A stretch of DNA of 64,000 bases from Castor canadensis (lineage: Eukaryota > Chordata > Mammalia > Rodentia > Castoridae), in assembly GCF_047511655.1 (NCBI RefSeq), contig NC_133394.1, positions 143,009,343-143,073,342 on the forward strand, read 5' to 3'. Each line of letters begins with the position of its first letter. Position 1 is the stretch's first letter. The position numbers were made by a program, and so were the translations under genes. The notes beneath the pieces were generated by a model. The model searched no databases. It was not told the DNA's origin and saw only the letters and a list, made by a program, of their open reading frames with translations. Shown piece after piece: positions 12,461-23,512 of this stretch.

Positions 12461-13602
12461 TGGATCATACAGCAGTTCTATTTTTAGGTTTTTGAGGAGC
12501 CTCCATACTGTTTTCCATAGAGGTTATACTAATTTACATTCCTATCAACAGTGTGTGAGGGTTCCTTTTTCCCCACAACCTCCAACAATAGCACTGCTAA
12601 GGATTTACCCAAAGGAATATAAGTCAAGACACAATAAAGACACTTGCACACCGATGCTTATTGCAACACTGTTCACAATAGCCAAGCTATGGAAACAACC
12701 CAGATGCCCTACAACTGATGAATGGATTGAGAAAATGTGATATCTATCTATCTATATCTATCTATCTATCTATCTATCTATCATCTATCTATCTATATAT
12801 ATATAGAAGAGAGAGAGTTTTATTCAGCCATAAGGAAGAATGAAACCATCTGGTTTAAAGGTAAATGGATCCAATTGGAGGAAATCATGCTAAGTGAAGT
12901 AAGCCAGGCTCAGAAAGACAAAGGCCATGTTTTCTCTCATATGTGAGAGACTGAGAGATAGACACAATGCAAATATAAGCAGTTTTATGGGAAAAAAGTT
13001 ACGTTAAGGGGAGGTCACTAATGGGAGAGTGAGGGTGAAAGAAGGAATTTAAGAAGGTGAATGTGGCCAATGTACTTACTGTACAAGAATTAACACAGAA
13101 TTTTTAAGCCTGTTGAAATCACCATAAGAAGGGGACAAAGGTAGAAAGGAGAAAAATAGAGGGTATAAACCAACTTTAGTTATAATACAAATACATGTGG
13201 AAATGTCACAAGGAAACTCCCTGTAGTGCTATCTTAAAGAAATAAAAATGTCTTTTTTCTTTTCCAAAATAGAGAATAGAAAGGTAAAACATATCCTGTC
13301 TGGGGGTTGGTACCAGTGGGAGGGGGAAAGACATAAGGAAAGTCTGAAGGAGGCTGAACATAGTGAAAATATTATGTATTCATATATGAAAATGGAAAAA
13401 TGAGATGTGTTAAATCTATTCCAGGAATGAAGAGGGGTGTAAAGGAAAATGATGGAGGGGGTGATTTCAACTGATATATGGCAAGAACTTTTGTAAATAT
13501 CACAGTGTATGTACACTCTAGTACAATAACAAAAGAAGAAAGAAAAAAACAACTATTTGAAAAAAATAAAGAAAAGGAAGGAATGTATGTTGAATGAAAA
13601 AA
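12461..13602 (+). mobile_element. 5'-truncated L1 with twin-priming inversion
   Basis: 12461-12590 is antisense L1 ORF2 sequence (ttgaggagcctccatactg, gttttccataga). From about 12591 the adjoining downstream piece of the same ORF2 runs in sense direction (atttacccaaaggaatataa, caatagccaagctatgg), followed by the 3' UTR and an A-rich tail at 13545-13602. AAGTAACATTTAC before it (12448-12460) and AAGTAACATCTAC after it (13603-13615) are a 13-bp target-site duplication with one change. The inverted 5' end is the standard product of twin priming. A TCTA microsatellite has grown inside at 12740-12800. The element cannot move by itself. Confidence 0.85.
12740..12800 (+). repeat. (TCTA)n microsatellite within the L1
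   Basis: About 15 tetranucleotide units, with one TATA interruption near 12755, replacing the usual L1 bases at this point. Confidence 0.9.
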
Positions 13603-13615
13603 AAGTAACATCTAC

Positions 13616-13889
13616 ATCCAGTGCTGAAGGATGATTGCCAGATATTTGTTGTCTGTTGTTTACAATTGTGAACATTAAAAAGCAGGGATTTATCAGCTGT
13701 AGGTGCGATGCATCTATGTAGTGGGTACTCTTCCGTCAGTTCTCAAGGACACTTGTGACCTGTGCCTCTCCCCATGTCCTTCTACACAATGTTTGCAGTG
13801 AAGAACTTGGGTGTGTTTCACATTTTTCTTCATACTTTAAATATTGTGTCAATTTCCTTTGGGAGTATGTGTCATGCTTATCAACAGAA
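13616..13889. other. Intergenic, nothing recognised
   Basis: No clear repeat family or gene. Confidence 0.35.
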
Positions 13890-14165
13890 AAATGAAATGA
13901 AAATTAAAAGCTGGTGGGACTACATCCATGTAAGTCATTTATGGAGCAATTTGGCAATAGGTAACAAAACCTTACAAATTATATACCTTTTGCCTGACAA
14001 TGATTGGATTTTTAGAATTTTGTTGTGGGTGCATTTTTGATGTCCAAGAAGGTATAAAAATACTCATTCAAAGGTTACTGTATTTGAGAAAAATCAGAAG
14101 TAATGCAAATATCTAGATCAGAGGACAGTGAGATTGGTTAAGGCCCATTTACAACAGTAAACTCT
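13890..14165 (+). mobile_element. Old L1M ORF2 3'-end fragment
   Basis: atggagcaatttggcaatag, gcctgacaatgattggattt and the later gaagtaatgcaaatatct follow the order of ancient L1 ORF2/3' sequences in sense direction. Confidence 0.5.
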
Positions 14166-14930
14166 CCCACGTCTCTTCAAAATGATTTCTAGAAAACTAC
14201 GTAATGACAGCTCCTTGGGAAACAAGGCAGACAAAAGCAAAAAGTAGCCTGATAAAAGCAATGGCTCTGGAGAAGTGATACGTCCCCACACACAGCCAAA
14301 ACTTAAGTGCAGTTTTTGGGAACGTGGTAGCTTCTTCGTTACCTCAGCTATTCATTTCTTCAAAGGCAATGACAGGTGGAAACCTGGCCTGTTCTCGAAA
14401 ATGTACCATTATGTACAGTTATTTTCCAAAATAAATCGTTTGATCTTGGATTAGGATAGAGCTTTTATGAAAGAAAAACACACATGCTTCACATGTCAGT
14501 CCCAATAATAAAGTCAATTCCGAGCAGGCAGCGAGCATGGGGCTCCTTTGTTCACAAATAATTGTCCAGGTCTGAGGTTGTCCTTGGCAGGTTTTGGGAA
14601 CTGTGCAGTGCACTGTCATTCCCAAGATACGCAGAGTGTCTGTAGGGGACTGATGTCAGCAGCCAATCCCAAAGTCTTCCAGGGAAGCTCCATAGCAGGA
14701 AGAGAGGGGAGGAGGCAAGTGGCTGGCCGGCTGAGGGGGCAAGATTGGTTAAAAGTAAGGTCTGATAAAGTAGAGCAAGAAGGAAGACCATGCGACATCT
14801 CAGGTGAGCACAGGTGATCATTTTTAGTGTGGTAGAATGAAATTTGTAACCATCATTGATTCAGCCAACACAAGCTGCCATTTAAGCATTTGTGAAGTAT
14901 TTGCCACCTACAGTTTAGAGGTGTGGCAGG
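14166..14930. other. Intergenic, nothing recognised
   Basis: Frames of 60-89 codons exist on both strands at 14548-14821 but overlap one another and show no family features. Confidence 0.4.
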
Positions 14931-14933
14931 ATG

Positions 14934-14935
<2 letters not shown>

Positions 14936-14972
<37 letters not shown>

Positions 14973-15000
14973 AGAGAGAAAGAGAGAGAGAGAGAGAGAG
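14936..15000 (+). repeat. Compound (TG)n / (GA)n microsatellite
   Basis: About 17 TG units (14936-14970) followed by a GA run (14974-15000). Confidence 0.95.
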
Positions 15001-15384
15001 TTGGATGCTGGGCACCATGCAAAGATTACTAAGATACAGAATCTGTCTTCATGGTTTTTACTTCCAATAGCAGGAAGACTGTAGTCTGTGCATGATAACA
15101 CTTCCTACACAGAAAGGGACATCTAACTCACCAGGGTTGTTGGGAGGCTCCCAAGGAACATATAATTTTATGTAAAACACCAGAGTTCACACTCGCATGA
15201 CAATTAGGCAATCAGCAAGTGGTGCTCTTACTATTATTATTTAAGTACCCTTATTACAACAAAAGACAACAGGCAGGGTCTTCTCACTTTCCTTCAAACT
15301 CTGTTGTTTTGGCTAAGTCAGCCTCTGTGGCTGGATCTCCGATGCTCTGCACACAGGATTTAGGTCCCTTCTATATAACTGTGC
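15001..15384. other. Intergenic, nothing recognised
   Basis: No repeat or gene recognised. Confidence 0.35.
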
Positions 15385-15770
15385 TAGTTCTGGCTGCCGT
15401 AACAAAGTATCACACACTGAGTAATTCCTTCTTTCACAAGGCTGTAGACTCTGAGTGTACCCTAGACCCTGCTCCTTCCAGCTTCTGGTGGGTTCTAGCA
15501 GTCTTTCATATTCCTTAGCTGGAGGCAGCATCACTACAGTTTCTGCCTCCCACTTCCCTGTCTCTGTATCTTTTCATATGGACATCAATCATTTGATTTA
15601 CTACCCACTAATCCAGTAGGAACTCAACTTAACTTGACTACTTCTCAAAGTTCCTATTCACAAAGAAGCTTAAATCCATAGATACTGCGTGAAAGGGCTT
15701 AAACATAAATTTGGGGTGTCACAATTCAACCCACTATACCCACTCCTTGTCATTTTATCAGTCCCAAGAC
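15385..15770 (-). mobile_element. MLT1-like MaLR LTR, antisense
   Basis: gtgctagttctggctgccgt, taacaaagtatcacacac and a right end of gtgtcacaattcaacccact form the reverse of an MLT1-type LTR. Confidence 0.5.
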
Positions 15771-15899
15771 ATGGGAATTTCAACTGGAAGAGTGGGGACA
15801 TGACTCAGGACTGGCAGTCCCTTGGCCGGAGAGACAGGCTTAGACGAGGGCACTTATGTCCACACCAGGCATAAGACACTAAGCTGAGATTTTTGTTGG

Positions 15900-16145
15900 A
15901 ACTCCTGTAGAGGAAAACTCTCTTCCTGCTAAATTGGGACTATGTGTTCCTGCTCTGCCCCCAGTCACCACATGGACAGAGTCTGCCAGCGAGTGAGGTG
16001 GGGCTGCAGCAGCAGACACAGTGTTCAAGACTGAATGGTGTAAGTGGGCTCCTGGATCCCACTGTACCTGAAGCTAGATGCTTCTGACTTTTCCAATTAC
16101 ATAAGCCAATAAGCTCATTGTTGTTTAAGACATTTGTAGCAAGAT
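15900..16145 (+). mobile_element. Possible old MLT1-type LTR fragment
   Basis: cctgaagctagatgcttctg and ccaattacataagccaataa near 16070-16110 recall the 3' part of old MaLR LTRs. Assignment is tentative. Confidence 0.35.
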
Positions 16146-16315
16146 TTTTTTTTTTATTTATAAGCAAGAGTCTTGAATGATACTTTGTCTTCATTCTCTC
16201 ATGGATAATTTTATTCATATCTTACACCCTTATACTAGAATAGAATAGGCCTGCTCGCTAGCAGCTCACAGTCCAGTGTGCTGACAGACAGAGGCTGGGG
16301 ACCATGTTAAGAATA

Positions 16316-16512
16316 TCAAACAGGAAGGAGTCAAACTGCCCCAGTTCTGTTCCCATTCCACCAATTACTACCTGTGTGACCTCAGGCAAGTTATCCAGGT
16401 GCTCTGTGCCTATGTCTTCTCATTTAGAGAATGTAAGCAATAATAGTATTTTACTTATGGGATTGTTGAAAGGATTGAATGACTTAGTATTATAACGTGC
16501 TTGGTACAACAT
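16316..16512 (+). repeat. MIR SINE, sense
   Basis: Core ctgtgtgacctcaggcaagt, then tattttacttatgggattgt and ggattgaatgactta follow MIR order. Confidence 0.65.
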
Positions 16513-16514
16513 GT

Positions 16515-16700
16515 GACACTTCAGAACAGCTCTTTATACTATTGAGCAGAAAAATATTCGTCCTATTTCTCATATGAAATTAATATTACTATCTGCATTT
16601 TACAAGTAAAGAAACCAAAGTTAATTACAGGGATCTATGACATAAGCCAGTAAACACAGTCAGCAAGGGACAAAATCTGTTGAGACTGGCAGAGTTCTTC
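16515..16700 (-). repeat. MIR-like fragment, antisense
   Basis: cattttacaagtaaagaaac and following bases match the reverse MIR core weakly. Confidence 0.4.
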
Positions 16701-17039
16701 ACACTTGGCTACCTGGTCTCCTACAGGTCAGATGTAGGTTGAAGAAGTCTCAAGTCTCAATAGCAGCTTTAATCTTTTGGGATTTTAAACAATTCATGCT
16801 GACAAAGGCCTTCTAGGGAGATGAGAGCCGGAAAGGCAGTCTTCCAAGTTATCAAATTTGCACCCTTTTTTTCCCCACCCAGTACCTAATATATTGTGTG
16901 ACTTGTAAATGCATTCCCCACAAATAAATGAGCACACCCCTCTACTGTGGATAGGCCAGCCTGGAATTAGGGCATGTAATTTGCTAAGCAGCTCCTACAA
17001 TTCATTCTAGCAAGTTTCATCCATTTATTCTACAAAAAT

Positions 17040-17720
17040 ATCCTGAGCTCCCAAGCTGTCAGGCCCCATGTTGAATCCCAAGTGTACTTGGTGTGTAAAA
17101 CCAGCACATCAGCAGCACTTGGGGACCCTGCAGTCCCATAGTGGACATGGGCAATACCAAAACAGAGCAAATGGAGATGGGGTTACACATGGTAATCAGT
17201 GCAGAGACCAGACCAACAGAATACAGTGACAGAAAACGAGGGGACACGGGCAGGTTGTTAGATAACTTGCTCATTGATGGCTTTTCCAAAGAGGTAACAT
17301 CTTGAGTTGAGAACAGCCTTGGGCTCAAAGGAGCACACCATGCCATGGCCCAAGAGTGTCTGGAGGCTTCTAGAATGTGGAGAATGGAGCTTGATATGTT
17401 CCAGGACAAAGGTGTCAGGGACTAGGGAAAGAGGTTCAGTTGTGGCTGGAAAGGTAGGGGAGGACAAAATCACATGGAATCTGAGACCGAAAGTCTAACA
17501 GGTGGCAGACACCCAGGGAACACTTGTGAAGGTCAAGTGCATGTAGAATGGTCCACGCTATGGGTTTGGACTTCACTGATGATTCCCCAGAGGATAGCTG
17601 TTCTCATTGGCGATGGCCTTCCTTACTCATTACAGTTACTTATTAGATTTGATTTAGTCAAGATGTCATTAGAGAGTTACAATGAATACCACAAGGAAGG
17701 ACAATCAAGCCACTTTTAAA
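17040..17720 (-). repeat. Possible old L2-type relic, antisense
   Basis: The sequence resembles a reverse L2 3' region in places (gtggctggaaaggtagggg, gggtttggacttcactgat). Strongly diverged. Confidence 0.3.
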
Positions 17721-18180
17721 GCTGCAGGTAAAGACAGATTTTGAAACTCTTTGATCTATCCATCCAGCAACGCCCTCTCAACTGACATTTCAAATGCCCA
17801 AAGACTCCCAGTTCCTGTGAGAAGATAGCCCTAAGACTTGCACAGAACCATCAGGCCTCATAGGCCAGGCACTGACCAACAGCCACAAGGGCGTTTGCAT
17901 CCTCTGATTCATGTGCTCCAAGAGAGATGCCGCTGAGAAGATGTATGCTGGAGATTCTATTGGCCAATGAAATCTACTTCCCAAAGCCAGTTCACTTCTT
18001 AGGGATGCCTAAATTCTCCTTGCACCTGCGTCATCTTGCTTGGACACAGCACTCTCCTTGTCATTTCTCTGCTTGCTGGCATGCATGCAATAAACTGAAA
18101 ATTCCTCAGAATGGCATGGACAGTGTTTTAAAAGGGGCTTCATCTTTTTACTGTCTCTACTTTCCTCAAGTTTTCTTGAC
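17721..18180. other. Intergenic, nothing recognised
   Basis: A 130-codon frame (17927-18319, plus) spans this block and the following L2 fragment; it lacks protein-family features. Confidence 0.35.
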
Positions 18181-18325
18181 TTCGACATTGGACACATTCA
18201 TTTCCATGCCATCTCCTGTACTTGGCATGTCACTTCTCAAATTCTTGTCTCATTTTTGTTTCTCTTCCTCAAGGGTGGATACAAATGCCAACTCCTCTGT
18301 GAAGCCTCCCTTGATTTGACTAACT
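18181..18325 (+). repeat. L2 LINE fragment, sense
   Basis: gccaactcctctgtgaagcc followed by tcccttgat is the typical L2 3' region. Confidence 0.5.
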
Positions 18326-18534
18326 TGAATGAATTCTATTCATAAGTGATCATTTCACTTATGAATTTAAAGATAGTCATCATATCATATTATGCCTTAG
18401 GTTTTTTTTCCGCTGCTAATTCCTATTCCTTATCCCAGCCTATTCTCTCCTCTACAGTGTTCTTTACATTCATTTCTGAAATTTATCAATTCCTATAACC
18501 TCTTCTAATTAAAGCAATAATAATTTATCCATGA

Positions 18535-18710
18535 ATCAAATGCCATTCACAGTTCTAGTCAATTTACACACACTGGTTTATATAATCCTCATAAGGACTG
18601 TAGGATTTGTTATTAGCACCATTTCACATATGAGAAAAACAGAGGCACAGACATTAAGTGCCCAAAGTCATACAGCTGAATGTAAGACTCAAGATTTAAG
18701 CCAAGTTGGT
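18535..18710 (-). repeat. MIR SINE, antisense
   Basis: ccatttcacatatgagaaaa, cagaggcacagacattaag and caaagtcatacagctgaat are the reversed MIR core. Confidence 0.7.
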
Positions 18711-18819
18711 AAGGCTGCAAAGTTCCATCTTTGAGAATATTCTAGATGCCTCGCCACCGTAAAGACCCTACAGTCAGGGAATAGTTCTGTGTATCCTTTG
18801 GTTTTCCTGAGGTTGTATT

Positions 18820-18900
18820 CTTAGCACCTGGCCTGGAGCCTTGTACATAGTAGGAACTCAATTTATACTTGCTAGATGAAAGAAGTTTGTTTTTGCATGT
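18820..18900 (+). repeat. L2 3'-end fragment
   Basis: ttgtacatagtaggaactca followed by atttatacttgc is the usual L2/MIR terminal segment. Confidence 0.6.
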
Positions 18901-19689
18901 CTACAAGAGCATGCCTTTGTTTATCTTTCTGCCCGACCACATCTCAGCTGTACCTTGCATGTACCTATTGTTCAAATACTTGTTAAATAAAGACAGAAAG
19001 ACAGAAGGAAAGTATAGGGCACAGGACTAGGTAATGAAAGGCAGGGAGGGAGACATGGAAAGTGGCAAACAGAGCAAGTACATGGAATTGGGAACTGGGT
19101 AGATTAAGGAAAAGGACAATGACTCAAAAAATTGGAGAGTCCAGTCAAGTCAGGGGAATCAGGGCCTTGGATGGACAATGCCATGGTGCACTGGAGAACA
19201 GAGAAAAGCCACAGGCACTGATTGTCACAGCTGCATGTTGCCAGGCATCCAGGGCTTGGGCCAAGGGCTGCCAGAGCTGATGACTTCTCAAGAAAAGGTA
19301 AAGATCAGAATCGTTTGTGAAATCCTTTGCTCTTAAACTGTAGAAAAGTATTTCAAATTGAAGGAAAAGCAAATGCTCTGGAGTAAAACTAAGGCAATGT
19401 AGCTAGTTACAGTCTTGAACGGAAAAGGCAGTGGACTTTTAAGGTGCCTAGAATATTAGCAGGAGGTCTTCTGGAACTTAGTCAATGCTCACCATGCAAA
19501 ATAACATGTAAATGAACGTGGTTCAGTCTTTGAGGTAATAGCAGATTGCTTGGGTCTCAGCTCTTTCATGTTTTGAGTGTATACAGATAGTGCTTACTTG
19601 AGTTTCCCTGTGGCTTTCCAAAGCAGTTGATTTGGGGTCTTCAAATGAGCACTCACTTCGGGAAACAAGGAGACAAGTAAAGAAGCAAG
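18901..19689. other. Intergenic, nothing recognised
   Basis: No gene or clear repeat. Confidence 0.35.
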
Positions 19690-19988
19690 GAAGGCCTGTA
19701 ATCCCAGTTACTTGGGAGGTGGCGATCAAGAGGATCAAGGTTCCAGGTGAGCCCAGGCAACAGCAAGACTCCATCTCAACAAACAAACACATGCCTCTAA
19801 TCCCTGTAATCCCAGCTACATAGAAGGCAGAAGTAGGATTGTGGTCTGAGGTCAATACAAGCAAAACGTTCAAGACTCTATCTGAAACATAACTAAAGTT
19901 AAAAGGGCTGGAGGCATGGCTTAGGTGGTCGAGCATCTACCTAGCAAATGTGAGGCTCTGGGTTCAAACACCAGAACCACCAAAAAAG
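19690..19988 (+). repeat. B1/ID composite SINE with doubled B1 part
   Basis: Two B1-like units (cctgtaatcccagttacttg and ctgtaatcccagctacatag) precede the ID-like part (ggaggcatggcttaggtggt) and a short A-rich tail. Confidence 0.85.
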
Positions 19989-20389
19989 AAGCTGGAAAGG
20001 AAGACAGGTGATAAAGCCAACCAGGAAAGCTCATGCACAAAGGACTAAACAACCAGCAGGGTGGCTTTGGGAGTACCTGTGCAGAATTGCAAATTTAGGA
20101 CAATGAGAAAGGAAGGGGTGACTTGGTCAGGCTTCAGGAGAAGAGGTAGAGTGGGGTAGGGGGACAGTGAAAATGTGAGAGTAAGTAGGATGAAGAATAA
20201 AACCCAGGGAATGGGAGCCTCCTAGCCCTATTGCCTCTTTGTCCAGTGAATTAGGTTTACATCATAAACACCCCACTGGCTCCTGGAGATACAGAACAGA
20301 GGTTCTTTCAGACTGAGGAGTGACCCTGCTCAAACAAGTAAAAGGCAGTCAGGTAAAGGGTCTGTGTGTCTCATGTCTGATGCTTGTTC
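19989..20389. other. Intergenic, nothing recognised
   Basis: Purine-rich, possibly an old reverse L2 relic; not assigned. Confidence 0.3.
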
Positions 20390-20545
20390 ATTGCATAATC
20401 TTGAAGAACTATCTCACTTTCTCAAAGCTTCAGTCTCTGGATCTATAAAATGGGGATAATAACCAAATCAATACAGTAGATGTATTATGAGATTAACTCA
20501 GAATATTTCAGCCCAGCGCCTGGTGCATAGTATGACAAATGACAG
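20390..20545 (+). repeat. MIR SINE, sense
   Basis: atctataaaatggggataat and cgcctggtgcatagtatgac follow MIR order. Confidence 0.7.
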
Positions 20546-20869
20546 TAACTGTTACTTTCATCTAGAAGTCTCCAGAATAATGTAGAAGGGACATTGCTAA
20601 TCTAAGGTGGGGAAGATGATTTTCTATCTCTTCCTTTTATGAATTTCCATAATTGCGCTATCATTTTAAATGGTGTGCCCAAATGTTGACAAGTACTTCT
20701 ATGAGGTCTTTCACCACCTTCACTAGATGGCAAGGAGTAGGAAGGCAGGGAGCCTATCTGCAGTGCTTGCTTTGGCCTCCCTAACACCAAGCAGATAACA
20801 GGTACAAAGGATGTGATCCATTTAGATGTGAGGGTTCCAACACACTCAGATGTAGTACCTAGTCTCATG

Positions 20870-20970
20870 GTCCAGGTACTATAGTCCCTATTTTACAGAT
20901 GAGATGACTGAGGCACAGAGAGGTAGAGTAGATTGCTCAAGTTCACCAGGCAGGTAAATTGTAGCTCCAT
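20870..20970 (-). repeat. MIR SINE, antisense
   Basis: ctattttacagatgagatga and ctgaggcacagagaggtaga are the reversed MIR core. Confidence 0.75.
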
Positions 20971-22139
20971 GGATGGTCTGGGCTCCCATCCGTGGTGAAT
21001 GGAATGTCAGCCGAATAAATAATTTGATGCATTATAAAGGTTCATTTAGGAGGAGACAGTTTAATTAAATAGATTGGTGAGTAGGCGTTTGCACGTAAAC
21101 ATGGAACAAAACCACACATGTGGTCATGTATGAAAGGAGAATGGAACCTTGAGAAGATCAAGTGTAGCAAAGTAAAAAAATAAACGAAATAACAAATGAA
21201 CGAGTAAATGAGTGTGTGAGTATGAGAGAAAGAGAGTGAAAGCTCGAGTATGTGGAAGTCTTTTCCAGCTCTGTGTACCACGAAATAAGGAACTTGGACA
21301 TTTTCCTACTGGTGACAAAGAGACATTAAAGAGGAAAAGGCAGGACCTGATCAGTTTCACTTTTCCACAATCAACACTCTGATTACAATAAGGGTAGATC
21401 CCAAGTGAGAAGATACCTGTGAATCTGTAAGCAGGACACCAGTCTGGATACTCTTGAAGCAAAGAGATGAGGACTCATGGAGGTAGACTAAGCCTTCTAA
21501 AGTTTCATAAAAACCCTATGCATGAACAGCAAGAAATATTTCCAATGATAACTTGGAGTAGTTTGCAAGAACTCATGAGAGTAAAATTTACCTTGTCTAG
21601 AACAGGGTTCCCTCTCTGGATGGAGTTTTGAGTTGCACAAGCCTGTCTAGGAGTCACTTTGCTTCTTGCCCTGAACTGGCCACGTAAACACAAACTCAAA
21701 CAGGCACTAAACTCTTGGAACTTCTTTACTTTGGGAATTTAAACACAAGGAACCACTAGGTTTTGCAGTGGACGCCATACCAAAACATAAATCACACCAA
21801 ATTTGTTTGAAATCTCATCTTTAGAAGGTTGTATGTTTTGACAAACCTTGCAGCAAATTTGGTCCCAGCTTTTAGATTTGTAATGAAACCTGAAACCAAG
21901 CATGCTGGCCTGCCTTGGGGTCCCCAAGCACAAGTTCCAAGCAGCCTCAGTGTAATACCTCTCCTAATCTCATCCTGGCAAGCAGCATTACTGTGTTGGG
22001 CTGCTGTGCTGGAAGTTTGGGGTGGAGTCTGCAAACAGTTCATGCAATTGTGGAAAAAGACTGATCAAGACAGCAATTTGGGGGCAATTTTGCAGCCTGA
22101 GCATTCTTCAGAGTTTAAATTGTAGAATTAGCAATACCT
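20971..22139. other. Upstream flank of LDB2, unique-looking
   Basis: No repeat family or gene recognised over 1.1 kb. Several short frames on both strands overlap and are not credible. Confidence 0.4.
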
Positions 22140-22260
22140 TATCCCCTGTTGGCTAGTGACTTGGAGATACCCCAAGCCATGATTGGGGCAGAAAGTTAAT
22201 TAATCTGCTTATTAAAAGGAAGAAATGTCGCATTTGCATGCATTTGCATTCAGGTCTTGA
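22140..22260. promoter_or_regulatory. Candidate upstream regulatory element with tandem POU octamers
   Basis: ATTTGCAT occurs at 22232-22239 and again at 22242-22249, one helical turn apart in the same orientation. A homeodomain-type TTAATTAAT lies at 22196-22204. The cluster is about 1.4 kb upstream of the LDB2 ATG in sequence with no recognisable repeat. The octamer is the classical binding site of POU-domain factors. Enhancer function is inferred from motif clustering. Confidence 0.4.
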
Positions 22261-23294
22261 TTCTTCATGTTTTTGGTGGTCTTTGGCTTTCTTTCCTTAC
22301 TGCCATTGACCTTGCTAGGTGTTAACTTAGTGCATTTAAATTTTCTGGGGCTGGGCTTTGTTTTAGGTGTCAAATGTCTGGTTATCATTGGTTCTGGCAG
22401 AATTTATTATTTTATAGATTCCCTAATTCTCTATAGGGATTTTTTTTTTCACTCCCATGAGCTGTTTGGGATTACTTGCAGTTGTCTTATACTGTAATTG
22501 GGAAAAATTTATACACTTGACAAATTTCAGAAAATGAAGACTTTGTTTCCATCAGAGGGGCATGTTATTTGGGATGATCCATTCAATTCTCTGCAATCTC
22601 CTACTTAGCTGAATTCTCCATGGTCATTCTTGTGGAAGTTTTCTCCTTTCCTTTTCGTATCTTATTGGGAGATCTGCTTTTGAATTTTTCCCCCCTAACT
22701 CCTAGGGAAAAGAAACCATTGCCTCATGGCTATATTTTAGAAGTTTCACCTTTAGGATGATTGTTTTTACCTGAAAATGCTCAGGTAACCTGAATCCAAG
22801 CCCCCTTAAACCTCCTTCTAAGGTCTTGAATAAAGTCTTGGGAGGTGAAGGAGGGGGTTGGGCAGAGGGGTGATTTGGAAGGTGAGTGGGTGGGTGGGGA
22901 ATGCAAAGATACCTCCAGCTCTTGGAAGGACAGCTTCCAAAACTCTCCAGGCAGCTTAGAGCCTGAAAATCTTCTCAAGGGAGTGAATCACCAGCTGGAA
23001 CTCTGGGGACCAAAGTGCCAGTGTTTCTGTATTTGGTAGTTATCACATTTCTGATACAACAGTGTGGCTGTCGGGTGAGTGGCTCGGGCAGTGGTTGAAC
23101 CACCTCTATGCTAACAAGCTTAGCAATCAGGTCGTGAAGGGTCCTGGCTGGAGGAAGAAAAAAAAATTAAAAGCAAGCCTTAGACCTCTTGTCAGACTAT
23201 GAGGAGAATTATATTTTTGAACTAGTCTACAGTGCGGACAGGAAATGACCTCTCCACAAACTGCTTCTTTAAAAACAAGCAGTAGTGCCTCCAG
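22261..23294. other. LDB2 upstream sequence between the octamer pair and the promoter tract
   Basis: Unique-looking, no recognisable repeat, CpG-poor. May contain further promoter-proximal elements, none certain. Confidence 0.4.
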
Positions 23295-23481
23295 CTTCTC
23301 CCAGTCTCTTCTCCCTCTCTCCCTCCCTCTCCCATCTTCTCCCTCCTTCCCTCCCTCCCAACCTCCCTCCCTCCTCTCCTTTCTCTCCCTCTCTGAGCTC
23401 CTGCGCTCTCCCTCCTCTCCCGTGCTCCCTCCCTCCCTGCTTCCCTCCCTCCTCCCTCCTCCCGCTGCCTCTCCTCTCTCG
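23295..23481 (+). promoter_or_regulatory. Polypyrimidine tract in the LDB2 proximal promoter, G4-capable on the minus strand
   Basis: About 185 bp of almost unbroken C and T, mostly TCCC and CTCT units, with a few short interruptions (around 23333, 23360, 23395-23406 and 23421-23425). On the minus strand this is polypurine. Two stretches satisfy four or more G-triplets with short loops: 23341-23359 (loops 5, 1, 1) and 23427-23449 (loops 1, 1, 5, 1). Tracts of this kind just upstream of CpG-poor promoters often bind SP/KLF and MAZ-type zinc-finger proteins and can adopt H-DNA or G-quadruplex structures; that role here is inferred. Confidence 0.65.
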
Positions 23482-23482
23482 C

Positions 23483-23489
23483 TATAGAG
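23483..23489 (+). promoter_or_regulatory. TATA-like element of the LDB2 promoter
   Basis: TATAGAG lies directly after the long pyrimidine tract and 165-171 bp before the LDB2 start codon. It departs from TATAAA at the last positions, so it is a weak match. If used, transcription would begin near 23510-23516. Confidence 0.35.
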
Positions 23490-23512
23490 GGCTCCCACAG
23501 CACTTCCCAGCC

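Noticed and set aside
12321..12740. 139-codon frame, plus strand
   Set aside because: Crosses unique sequence, the inverted L1 part and the sense L1 ORF2 part; only its C-terminal third is in the L1 ORF2 frame. It is a by-product of the insertion.
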